Below, one piece after another: positions 1-7,679 of a stretch of DNA of 42,963 bases; the first letter of the stretch is position 1, and each line of letters opens with the position of its first letter. The notes beneath the pieces are model-generated. The model saw only the letters and a list, made by a program, of their open reading frames with translations. It ran no database searches and was not told the origin of the DNA. Both the position numbers and the translations under genes were made by a program. The DNA comes from Bacillota bacterium. Its GTDB lineage: Bacteria; Bacillota; Clostridia; Lachnospirales; Lachnospiraceae. Where the stretch lies: the NCBI GenBank assembly GCA_023423045.1, contig JAFAGA010000099.1, forward strand, positions 1-42,963, given 5' to 3'.

Positions 1-2
1 AA

Positions 3-143
3 GAAATAGAGATTTTCCCATGTGATGAATCAGAGCTACCTCTGAAATCAATTTTATTCAATTTTCCAGTGTATAAGAACGGTGGAGATGTTTACGAATT
101 TTTGTGGGACAAAAGTACGCACGTCTCAACGTGCACCGTCTAG
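3..143 (+). CDS. 3' end of an unidentified gene (partial)
   Basis: An open frame enters from the left edge and runs 46 codons to a TAG at 141-143. The readable C-terminus is acidic then aromatic-rich and ends WDKSTHVSTCTV. I do not recognise the family. The last part of this frame falls inside a 39-bp sequence repeated at 4751-4789, where the same frame reads KSTTVST and then stops. It may be the end of a real plus-strand gene of the accessory cassette or a remnant; too little is visible to assign a function. Confidence 0.4.
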   Translation, partial: EIEIFPCDESELPLKSILFNFPVYKNGGDVYEFLWDKSTHVSTCTV

Positions 144-148
144 GAAAA
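110..148. repeat. 39-bp direct repeat, left copy
   Basis: Gapless alignment with 4751-4789 gives 32 matches in 39 positions. Both copies begin CAAAAGTAC and contain ACCGTCTAGG. Similarity stops abruptly on both sides. The pair brackets the genes from 240 to 4638. It could be a recombination or attachment site, or a duplicated gene end. No integrase is visible in the window. Confidence 0.55.
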
Positions 149-239
149 CATATCAATCCATTCTCTTTTACATCTACATATATTTAATATGGATTCGTGT
201 TTGCATATTATAAAATACATATTCTAATTCTTACTAAAT

Positions 240-1241
240 TCATTCTCCAACCATTCCATCCCCATCGCGATCATCCATATATGGATAAAGCCAATGGTCT
301 GAGTAAATTGGCATCTTATAACCAGCAGCTTTAGCTTCAGCTATTGTGACTTTACCATTTCTGTTTTTATCTACTACTGATAAATCATTATCTTCGTTTG
401 TATTAACATCTTTACTAACTGCACTTTCACTTTCTTGCTTTATAATTGCATTATTGATTTCATCTGGATTTACATTATCAAAGTCATCTACCACATTCTC
501 ACCTTTTAAAATATATTCATAATGATAGTGTGATGGCACCTGAGTTGTTGTGTTTGGATATGTAATAGTAGCGAAGAATTTTTCACATCCACCAACATCT
601 CTAATAACCTTTTCCATATATGCCTGATCACCATGTCTGTTTAATGTACTGTTTTGGGGAGTAATGTTATAGGCATTTGATACACCACCAAGGGAATCTG
701 CTATAACATGTCCTTCATCAAAATCTTTATGTTCAGTTCCAGGTACTTTTGCTTCATCACCATAATATCTCCCATCAGCATTAACCGGCTCAGATGCATC
801 GTCTTGGAGAATTATTCTGTCTGCATATACATATACAAGTTGTCCATATTCATTGGTAAATGCCCAATATTCCCTATCACCAAAACCAATATCAACTGCT
901 ACATTTGCTTTTCTTTCACCAGATAAGTCTCCACCGTCAACCTGTATTATATTATATAAGGCTCCATTAAACTCTATGGTTTCTGCATCGTTATTATTTA
1001 CCGCGGACTCTTTGCGTTCATCATTTTTTTCTACAATGTTTTGGTCTTCTTGATATAAGTCTTCTTTAGGTAAATCCTCATCAGGTAAATCTTCTTCAAT
1101 TTTATCTTCTATAATTTCAGTCTGTACTATATTGTCCACTAATTCTTCAGTTTTAATAATGTCGTTATTACTACAACCGTTAATAAATATAGAACAAATT
1201 ATAATAATAGTAATAATAGTGCCTTTGATTTTCATTTTCAT
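240..1241 (-). CDS. secreted lipoprotein with DNA/RNA non-specific endonuclease domain
   Basis: A 333-residue protein with a lipoprotein signal: basic start, hydrophobic stretch (residues 7-20) and Cys23 in INGC. An acidic linker with repeated DLP units spans about 45-70. The nuclease core is around 155-245, with DEGHVIADSLGG (His178) followed by NITPQNSTLNRHG, the pattern of the Endonuclea_NS_2 type. Residues 288-333 carry an EF-hand-like DKNRNGK loop and an Excalibur-like DRDGDG ending, in which the usual final Cys is Gly. The AGAGGGAG ribosome binding site fits this start. It probably cleaves nucleic acid outside the cell while anchored to the membrane. It lies 19 bp downstream of the 455-residue gene and could share its transcript. 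Confidence 0.75.
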   Translation of the reverse strand: MKMKIKGTIITIIIICSIFINGCSNNDIIKTEELVDNIVQTEIIEDKIEEDLPDEDLPKEDLYQEDQNIVEKNDERKESAVNNNDAETIEFNGALYNIIQVDGGDLSGERKANVAVDIGFGDREYWAFTNEYGQLVYVYADRIILQDDASEPVNADGRYYGDEAKVPGTEHKDFDEGHVIADSLGGVSNAYNITPQNSTLNRHGDQAYMEKVIRDVGGCEKFFATITYPNTTTQVPSHYHYEYILKGENVVDDFDNVNPDEINNAIIKQESESAVSKDVNTNEDNDLSVVDKNRNGKVTIAEAKAAGYKMPIYSDHWLYPYMDDRDGDGMVGE

Positions 1242-1260
1242 AAAACTCCCTCTTTGCTTC

Positions 1261-2628
1261 TTAAAATCCGAATCCCCTATAATAGCTGTCCCGAACTTCT
1301 AGCAGCTTGCTTTTTTCATCCTTTTCTTTTGAATGATCTCTCTTACCCAAAAATTCATCTTCATGGTCGAGCGTAGGATCGTACCAATTAGCTTTTTGTT
1401 TGGCCCACTCAATCCATTTATTGACTTCTTCACTTCCATCAGACATATCTTCTACTGCAGAAATATATTGCCTGATTTCGCATGCAATTTTATAGTCTTG
1501 AGCTTGATTTACAAGCGCTCGTGTTTTTATTATTTCATTATTCTTTTGCTGCCTGCGTTCTTCTTTTATTCTTTCTTCTTCTCTTTGCTGCCTTTGAATT
1601 TCTTCACGTCGCTCTCTTACAACTCTTTCATCTTCTGATATTTCATATAGTTTAATCAGAATGTCACCTAATTTATCTTCAATTTTTTCACTATCACTGT
1701 CTCGAATGTATTTTTGATTACTAAATACAATTCTTAATCTTCCGTTATAAACATAGTCATACTTCCTAATGTTAGGTTTGGATGCCCACTTGTTTTGCTT
1801 AATTTTATCATTATATTCAACTAATTCTCGTGCCTCTTGTTTTGATAATTCATGTGTTGTTTTGTCTTGTGCCTCTGCAAATCTTACTCGTACTATATCT
1901 TTATGTATCATCATAGATAGGTCTGAGTTAATCTTACCTCCAAGTGCTTCAACAGCAGTAAACAAAGCATCCAATATTTTATATATACGTGTCAATGTTG
2001 ATGGAGCAACCTCATTCATAAAAAGTGGCTGTTGAGTGTTGTTATTATTATATCTAGGTCTATAGTAAGGATTTTTCTTTAATTCCATCTGTTGTTTATT
2101 CCAGTTGTCTATTGAATCTCTGTATTGTATAACCTGCGGATGTAACTTCTTTCTATCACGAATTAAAAGAGAAGATGCTGTATTTAGAACCTTTTTCCGT
2201 TCATCTTTTTCTAAAAACAAAAGAAATGGGCTATCTTCTACTATGTTATTAATATCAACCTCATGTAAATCAGAATCATTCTTTCCTGAATAAATTTCTT
2301 CATTACAAACATTATCTTCTATTTCTTCGGCTTCTGATGGTTTTGTCTTCTCTTTTTTATACTTCTCAGGTTTGAAGCCATCCAAATACAATGTTACATT
2401 TTCAATATCTGATTCTGGTAATTTTGTTTCTTCCTTTGATACATCTTTACCATATTTCAATTTAGTCCAATAGCCAGACGAAGGAATTGGAATATTGGCT
2501 TCTTTACAGCTAATAAGCAATTGTTGATAATTTAGATTGTACTTTTTAGCAACACCTTGTACTGATATCGTCCATACTTCATCATAGAGCTGTTTACGTG
2601 ATAGAGTTATTACATTTACATTTGACAT
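1261..2628 (-). CDS. uncharacterised protein with N-terminal HTH-like segment and coiled coil
   Basis: A 455-residue protein. Residues 8-60 (SRKQLYDEVW, then GVAKKYNL, then IPIPSSGYW) match a widespread but uncharacterised bacterial N-terminal pattern that resembles a helix-turn-helix. The middle is charged and low in recognisable motifs. Residues about 345-395 are rich in Arg, Glu and Gln and should form a coiled coil. There is no signal peptide or membrane segment, so it is probably cytoplasmic. It sits between a small DNA-binding gene and the nuclease lipoprotein on the same strand. No function is known to me; DNA binding is inference from the N-terminus only. Confidence 0.6.
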   Translation of the reverse strand: MSNVNVITLSRKQLYDEVWTISVQGVAKKYNLNYQQLLISCKEANIPIPSSGYWTKLKYGKDVSKEETKLPESDIENVTLYLDGFKPEKYKKEKTKPSEAEEIEDNVCNEEIYSGKNDSDLHEVDINNIVEDSPFLLFLEKDERKKVLNTASSLLIRDRKKLHPQVIQYRDSIDNWNKQQMELKKNPYYRPRYNNNNTQQPLFMNEVAPSTLTRIYKILDALFTAVEALGGKINSDLSMMIHKDIVRVRFAEAQDKTTHELSKQEARELVEYNDKIKQNKWASKPNIRKYDYVYNGRLRIVFSNQKYIRDSDSEKIEDKLGDILIKLYEISEDERVVRERREEIQRQQREEERIKEERRQQKNNEIIKTRALVNQAQDYKIACEIRQYISAVEDMSDGSEEVNKWIEWAKQKANWYDPTLDHEDEFLGKRDHSKEKDEKSKLLEVRDSYYRGFGF

Positions 2629-2705
2629 CTAAATCCCGCCTTTCCCTTCATATGGTTTGTTTTGATCTTTGTATTTACCAAGCGAAAACGCATATTCGTA
2701 CAGCT

Positions 2706-3050
2706 CTAATTCACTGGATCTGCGTCTTCGCTTAATAGAAAAAGCAGGTCTTGCTTAAGATCTTCAAATTTCTCTATAATTGTATCTAAACCTTTTTCTA
2801 TGTTATGTACCTGAATTTCAGAAACCTTTCCATACTTATATGCAATCATGCGTTCTGCAATTATATGATACGACCAACTTTCTGAAAACCTTCGATCTTT
2901 CTCTTCATTGTGAACCGCAAAACCTATTGGAAGCAAGTTATTCCTCATTCCAATACTTACTGCCATTGGAGAGAGCCCTAAATAATCTGCTGCTATCTTA
3001 CATGTTATTTTTGACATACTTCTTATCTCTTCATCTGTGTATTTAGCCAC
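2706..3050 (-). CDS. small prophage-type helix-turn-helix protein
   Basis: A 114-residue protein starting at GTG, with AGGGGGTG five bases upstream. Residues 13-45 (ITCKIAADYLGLSPMAVSIG, then LPIGFAV) resemble the short DNA-binding proteins common in prophages and mobile elements of Lachnospiraceae. The pattern EWSYHI-type tryptophan followed by RMIAYKYGK is also seen in those. The C-terminal third is helical and acidic. It is the first of three same-strand genes and may regulate the cassette, which is inference. Confidence 0.6.
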   Translation of the reverse strand: MAKYTDEEIRSMSKITCKIAADYLGLSPMAVSIGMRNNLLPIGFAVHNEEKDRRFSESWSYHIIAERMIAYKYGKVSEIQVHNIEKGLDTIIEKFEDLKQDLLFLLSEDADPVN

Positions 3051-3287
3051 TTTAACACCCCCTAGTTTTGATTTTTTAGGAACCTATTAAAACAGACCGC
3101 ACATCTCATGGTTACGTTCATTTGAATACCAAATGATTATTTAATGAAAATCCATGAACTCTTCACTTTACCGTATGTGCAATCCATCTGATGTAATGCC
3201 CATCCCTTGAGAATATTATTTGATTTGGACCGATAATGCAAACCCGTTCAAATACCTACGACATAACCGCAAGTTGGTTAACAATTC

Positions 3288-4208
3288 TCATTCATCTGAG
3301 TTCTTGCCACGAGGATACGGCTCTATATCTTTCCATATCGTTCCTTCTTTTGTGTGATAACGCTGTGGGTGCCTGTCTACCATGTGTTTGCTCGGCGAAG
3401 AGCGTTCGGTTATTTCTTTGCTTGTGCTATCCGGATTTGAGTCATAATCAGAATTATCATCAACATCAGTATAGTCTGGGTCATAAGCAGAATAATCGTC
3501 AACATCAGCATCGTCTGAGTCATAAGCAGGATAATCATCAACATCAGTACGGTTCTGATTGGTGCTATTAGAACTTCTATCTAGAGATTCTTTTACTGCT
3601 ACGACCGTCGCAACCGCAGCAACTGTTAGTATCGGATCTATGATTTTTTTGTTGCGTAAATAGAATTTTCCAACTTTTCCTGCAAAAAGTTTAAGTGTGC
3701 CAACAAACCCGTTTTTCGATGTGTTTACTGAATGTGATAGTATGATTGCTTTGGTATCGCCTACATTTTCAGGAATCGGAGTGTCTGCATTGTCAGTTGT
3801 GTTTTGGTCTGGATTGCTCATGCTTATTTTTATTGGCTCGCTTAATTCAAGAACCTCACATGGCTCATATTTTTCCAAGCCAAAGTCACTTATCTCGCCT
3901 GTGGTTGGATTGTAATAACCATTCGTTGGGGTTTGAAAATTCCCATCGTGTGCAGCAAAATGTTCAGTCCTTGATAGGAATTGGATATTTTCCAAATCCC
4001 CTTGATATTCTGGGTATTTTTCTGCGCTCTTCATATGATGACCTTCAAATGCTTTTCCATCGTCACCATACGCTTTTCCTCTATCAAGGATGTCTTGCTG
4101 TTGTTCAGGCGTCCAATCTCGTGTCCCTTTGCCTTCGCGAACTAGTTGTTGCTCTCTAGACCAAGCGAGTGAAATAGCCTTATTCGCTGCTGAAGTTCGA
4201 TTTGGCAT
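3288..4208 (-). CDS. putative nuclease toxin, GHH-type HNH/Endo VII fold
   Basis: A 306-residue protein. Residues 1-100 match the C-terminal nuclease cassettes of polymorphic toxins: NKAISLAW, GTRDWTPEQQQDIL, EGHH (His57, His58), then GDLENIQFLSRTEHFAAHDGN, with Asn74, His83 and His87 as likely catalytic or metal residues. Here the nuclease is at the N-terminus with no delivery domain. A hydrophobic segment lies at 188-207, three 13-residue Asp/Tyr repeats at 221-259, and a basic tail HMVDRHPQRYHTKEGTIWKD at 275-294. The ribosome binding site AGGAGG overlaps the end of the upstream SUKH gene (4-bp gap), so the two are probably translated together. The target, DNA or RNA, cannot be told from sequence. 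Confidence 0.7.
   Translation of the reverse strand: MPNRTSAANKAISLAWSREQQLVREGKGTRDWTPEQQQDILDRGKAYGDDGKAFEGHHMKSAEKYPEYQGDLENIQFLSRTEHFAAHDGNFQTPTNGYYNPTTGEISDFGLEKYEPCEVLELSEPIKISMSNPDQNTTDNADTPIPENVGDTKAIILSHSVNTSKNGFVGTLKLFAGKVGKFYLRNKKIIDPILTVAAVATVVAVKESLDRSSNSTNQNRTDVDDYPAYDSDDADVDDYSAYDPDYTDVDDNSDYDSNPDSTSKEITERSSPSKHMVDRHPQRYHTKEGTIWKDIEPYPRGKNSDE
3432..3548 (-). repeat. three 39-bp in-frame repeats in the toxin gene
   Basis: The coding sequence holds three successive 13-codon units, each starting DVDD and followed by a YDxD-type turn. They give a very acidic, tyrosine-rich linker between the hydrophobic segment and the basic tail. Repeat number could vary between strains. Confidence 0.7.
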
Positions 4209-4212
4209 TGCA

Positions 4213-4638
4213 TCAACCTCCTATGCCCAACAATTCATCAAGGCCATTAAGGAAGCAAAAAAAGTCAGAGTATGTTTCATCGTTCTCAATTTTTCCTGCT
4301 TCATGATTATAGATTGATACTTGCTCTCCTTCTTTTTCGCATACAACTGGGTCACCTGAAGATAATGTACCGATAACAATATAATTTTCATTAGGTCTGT
4401 CGCTGTCGTTCACATCTATTATCGGTTTATGTGCTACACCGTACAATTGAATTCCGGCAGGTAAGAAACACTCTCCGCCATCAGAGAATAGCAGCCATTC
4501 CTTGAATTTCAAAGGGAGCTTTATATCATGTTCTTTTTCAAATAATTCAACCTGCTCTCTCGTTGCTTCTTCCAAAAAGCGCATTTTTCCCAGTGAGTTT
4601 AGTCGACTGACTACGTTCCTTAATTCATCAGATAACAT
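4213..4638 (-). CDS. SMI1/KNR4 (SUKH) family immunity protein
   Basis: A 141-residue cytoplasmic protein with the SUKH layout: an N-terminal helix with ATREQVELFEKEHDIKLPLKFKEWLLFSDGG-like motif split across residues 25-56, the central YGV strand, the IGTLSSGDPVVCE strand, and the C-terminal FFCFLNGLDELL helix. SUKH proteins commonly neutralise nuclease toxins by direct binding. It begins behind AAAGGAG and is immediately followed by the nuclease gene, the expected immunity-toxin pairing. The order is immunity first, which would let protection precede toxin synthesis. Confidence 0.85.
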   Translation of the reverse strand: MLSDELRNVVSRLNSLGKMRFLEEATREQVELFEKEHDIKLPLKFKEWLLFSDGGECFLPAGIQLYGVAHKPIIDVNDSDRPNENYIVIGTLSSGDPVVCEKEGEQVSIYNHEAGKIENDETYSDFFCFLNGLDELLGIGG

Positions 4639-4750
4639 ATTAATTTCTCCTTTACAAATTGTAATTAATGAATGTTTGCGACATCAATCATCGCACGCAA
4701 TTTATCGGCCGTAATATAGGAGTTACAGGCCTTTATTTCTCAGCCCTAGT

Positions 4751-4789
4751 CAAAAGTACTACCGTCTCGACATGAACCGTCTAGGGAAA
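4751..4789. repeat. 39-bp direct repeat, right copy
   Basis: This is the partner of 110-148 (32 of 39 positions identical). It lies in the 384-bp gap between the immunity gene and the small gene at 5023. The plus-strand frame reads KSTTVST then TGA, parallel to the KSTHVST end of the frame at 3-143. Apart from this repeat and a possible promoter at 4862-4890, I see nothing in the gap. Confidence 0.55.
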
Positions 4790-4861
4790 GTCATCTTTCT
4801 GCAATTGATTGCTGATAACTTACACCTATTTTATCATATTAATTAGAAATATGACATTGAT

Positions 4862-4890
4862 TTTACAATATTAAACAAAAATTTTATATA
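4862..4890 (+). promoter_or_regulatory. possible sigma-A promoter
   Basis: TTTACA and TATATA are separated by 17 bp in an AT-rich stretch about 130 bp upstream of the gene at 5023. AT richness makes chance matches likely. Confidence 0.35.
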
Positions 4891-5022
4891 AATTCAGTTA
4901 GTATAACCACTTGTCTTGTGGAGAGACATTTGCTAAACTTAACTCATACACTTATAATTCTTGAACTTCTATAACCTGTTTCTAGGTAAATTCCATTAAA
5001 GATTAATATCAAGGAGAACCAA

Positions 5023-5307
5023 ATGATAAGTAAAACTGAACTAAAATCTATTGACCCCCAGCATTTTAACATACTGCAAATGGGGTGTATTACCATCTAT
5101 GTACAATCAAAGAGTACAAAGCACTATTGGGGTATCCATTTAGAAGAATACCCGACATTTAGACATTTTAAAATATATCATAAGCATAAAAGCCATGACC
5201 AATATCACCGGCACAGAGATGCTAAGAGTATAAATGCTGCCATCGAGCATATTCAATCCCATGATACTTTCCAGCTAAACGGAAGGAAGCTTATAAAGAT
5301 AAGCTGA
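5023..5307 (+). CDS. small uncharacterised protein
   Basis: A 94-residue basic, His- and Lys-rich protein with a good ribosome binding site (AAGGAGAACCAA before ATG). It contains YVQSKSTKHYWGIH (residues 26-39) and YHKHKSHDQYHRHRDA (51-66), which recall a family of small Lachnospiraceae proteins of unknown role with a GHYWHI and HKH pattern. It has no signal peptide or membrane helix. It is the only complete plus-strand gene in the cassette and lies between the toxin pair and the broken end of comEC. Confidence 0.6.
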   Translation: MISKTELKSIDPQHFNILQMGCITIYVQSKSTKHYWGIHLEEYPTFRHFKIYHKHKSHDQYHRHRDAKSINAAIEHIQSHDTFQLNGRKLIKIS

Positions 5308-5311
5308 ATAA

Positions 5312-5346
5312 AACTTTATAACGATTACATAACTTTATAACGATTA
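5312..5346. repeat. two 16-bp direct repeats, 19-bp period
   Basis: AACTTTATAACGATTA occurs at 5312-5327 and 5331-5346. The second copy also forms an inverted repeat (TAACGAT with ATCGTTA) with the bases just after it. It lies between the small gene and the comEC breakpoint. It could be an iteron, a binding site or the end structure of the inserted element. Confidence 0.6.
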
Positions 5347-5472
5347 AGTTAATATCGTTAACATGGTTGTGCAAACTAAACAAAAGCGATTGTATTATTT
5401 ACAACTTAGTCTATTAACCCTCTCTTGAAAACTAATAATATTTCTGAGTAACCTGCTACAAAAACCCTTGTA

Positions 5473-7665
5473 TTAAGCCAGTCTCAGAGCTGAACACAGA
5501 AAACGAGATTGTATCAAAGTCATTACCCTTTTGTTAAGGACTTCATAACTCGTCGCCGGAGCAATTCCCCATTCCTGCCTATAATAATCCTCCTTCAGCC
5601 GCTGCAGCAGGAGTTCCTCTCCCACTCCCTCCAGATCACCGGTGAAGAGCATGTCAAAGTTCCCATAGGTCACACTCAGTACCATGGAATAGGAATTCGC
5701 TGAGGTCACCGCAAAATCAGAAGCCGGATGCAGACAATAGATATCCATCTTCCCGTCCCTGATCCGATCACCTGCACTCATATAGCGTACCGGTATCTTC
5801 CTGTCCCCGGCCAGACTCTCCAGCCGAAGATAGGCTTCCTCTTTCTCACGGATTGAGGGAAGCACCAGGCATCCCACCGCAACCAGATCCTGTGCCAGAA
5901 GTTCCTCCACCCCGCTGATATGATCCTTATCCGTATGGCTCACAATAATATAGTCCAGACGTCCGGTGCCTCTGGCAATCAAAAAGGGAAGGATCCGGTA
6001 AGTTCCCAATTTATCCGTATCCAGACTGCCGCCGTCAATCAGATAGGTAGTCCCCTCTCTGCTCTCCATAAAGATGCCGTCTCCCTGACCTACATCAAGC
6101 AGGCTCACCTCCAGCCCCTTCGGACTCTCTTTTAGGAACAGGGGCAGCATTGCGGCAGCAAGAAGCAGGATCGTGCCTTTCTTCCGATATTTCTTACCGG
6201 CCCATGCAAACAGAAGCAGAAACAAGAGGGACAGCGTTATAGATAACATCTTCGGCCTTCCCACAATCAGCAAATGCCCCGGCAGGAGGCTTATACTTTT
6301 GCAAATCAGTTCATACAGCTTCAGAATATAATATGCTCCTCCTGCCACAAATACCCCCAGCCTCCAGGACACCACTCCCAGAATTCCTGACAGGAGGGAG
6401 GTCAAAGTCAGCACAGTCACAAAGGGAAGGATCAAGAGATTCGTCAAAAGTCCGTAGACAGGAAACTGGCCGAAGAACCAGAGAAGAGCAGGCGCAGTGG
6501 CAAACATGGCGCTAAGGCTCAGGAAAAGGCCGGAGGCAGCCGGATGATTGCCCGGGAAGAGAAGTTTGAACACCGGTAAGATAATTGCAATGCCAAAAAC
6601 AGCACTGTAGGACAGCAAAAAACCTGCACTTCTGATCTGAAGAGGATTCAGCATCAGAATGACCATGGCGCTGAAGGCTGTTCCGGATATCATATCATAA
6701 GATTTTCCCAAAATCGGGGCCATCAGCATTACTCCCATCATAATGACAGCACGGCCGGTTGATACCCCAAAATTCGTCAATTCTCCATAGCTGCAGACGA
6801 GCACCAGGGTAAGAAAAACCGCGGGCGGCAGGGGCAGCCTGCACTTTCGCAGCAGCCCGAAAGCCCCCATTCCGATCAGTGAGATATGGAGCCCGGAGAT
6901 AGCCAGGATATGGGATATTCCATTCTCCTGATAGAGCAGCTTGATCTCTTCCTCCAGTAGATACTTTTCACCCAGATGCATGGCGATCAGCGTCCCTGCC
7001 TTTTTCTCTCCAAAAAGCTCCTGGTAGGAACGAATTAAGCTGTCTTTAACCGTTGCAAGAAGGGCATGATATCTGGAATAGCCGGAATCTGTAATGATCA
7101 CCCTGTCGGCCATCAGTTTAAAATCGATATTCTCGGTCTGATAATACTGTTGTTCATTGAATTGGCCGGGATTGGTGGCCACAGAGAATTTTTTGAGAGT
7201 ACCCCGGACGGTAATTTTGTTACCCACCCGATAGTCTTGTTCATCAGATACATAGACAATAACATTTTCACAATAGTAGATATCCCCCTTTGCAAGAGAG
7301 ACGCAGTTGTTTTTAACATAAAGGGCTCGGCCCTTCTGCTTCACTTCAATCCTTCTGATCTGTCCGTTCAGCTCACAGGAAACCTGCTGTTCAAAGGCCC
7401 GGGAGAGTTCCGGCATTCTCAGCCCCTCTCTCATGACCATATACCCCAGAAGCATAAACAGGGGCAGCAGCCACAGAAACCGGTCCCTCCCATCGCTCCT
7501 CCCATCCTCATCCCTCATAAAATAGAAGGACAGGAAAAACGACACTAATAACGCATAGGAAAACAGGAGCAGAACTGTCACTGCACCAACATGTATCTCC
7601 TGTCCCGCCAACGCCAGACCAAGCAGATAGGCACCCAGCATCCACATCAGCGGGCGCTTAATCAC
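5473..7665 (-). CDS. comEC: ComEC/Rec2 DNA uptake channel, C-terminally truncated
   Basis: A 730-residue polytopic protein starting at GTG behind GGAGGGAGGAAG. Residues 65-200 form the DUF4131/OB-like region, 215-490 the Competence channel domain (HILAISGLHISLIG at 252-265), and 519-710 a metallo-beta-lactamase-like domain with DVGQGDG (524-530), SHTDKDH (576-582) and FTGD (674-677). The family continues after SYEVL with KVAHHGS and about 80-100 more residues. Here SYEVL (706-710) is followed by NKRVMTLIQSRFLCSALRLA and stop, unrelated to the family. The protein therefore lacks part of the hydrolase active site, and transport or DNA degradation is likely impaired. The break coincides with the start of the AT-rich cassette, so an insertion or deletion is the likely cause. 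It could be classed as a pseudogene. Confidence 0.88.
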   Translation of the reverse strand: MIKRPLMWMLGAYLLGLALAGQEIHVGAVTVLLLFSYALLVSFFLSFYFMRDEDGRSDGRDRFLWLLPLFMLLGYMVMREGLRMPELSRAFEQQVSCELNGQIRRIEVKQKGRALYVKNNCVSLAKGDIYYCENVIVYVSDEQDYRVGNKITVRGTLKKFSVATNPGQFNEQQYYQTENIDFKLMADRVIITDSGYSRYHALLATVKDSLIRSYQELFGEKKAGTLIAMHLGEKYLLEEEIKLLYQENGISHILAISGLHISLIGMGAFGLLRKCRLPLPPAVFLTLVLVCSYGELTNFGVSTGRAVIMMGVMLMAPILGKSYDMISGTAFSAMVILMLNPLQIRSAGFLLSYSAVFGIAIILPVFKLLFPGNHPAASGLFLSLSAMFATAPALLWFFGQFPVYGLLTNLLILPFVTVLTLTSLLSGILGVVSWRLGVFVAGGAYYILKLYELICKSISLLPGHLLIVGRPKMLSITLSLLFLLLFAWAGKKYRKKGTILLLAAAMLPLFLKESPKGLEVSLLDVGQGDGIFMESREGTTYLIDGGSLDTDKLGTYRILPFLIARGTGRLDYIIVSHTDKDHISGVEELLAQDLVAVGCLVLPSIREKEEAYLRLESLAGDRKIPVRYMSAGDRIRDGKMDIYCLHPASDFAVTSANSYSMVLSVTYGNFDMLFTGDLEGVGEELLLQRLKEDYYRQEWGIAPATSYEVLNKRVMTLIQSRFLCSALRLA

Positions 7666-7679
7666 CGTCTTCCTCCCTC

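Noticed and set aside
5473..5540. Identification of a specific insertion sequence end at the comEC break
   Set aside because: The bases after the break start GGGTAATGACTTTG, faintly like an IS1 end, but no transposase, matching second end or target duplication is in the window.
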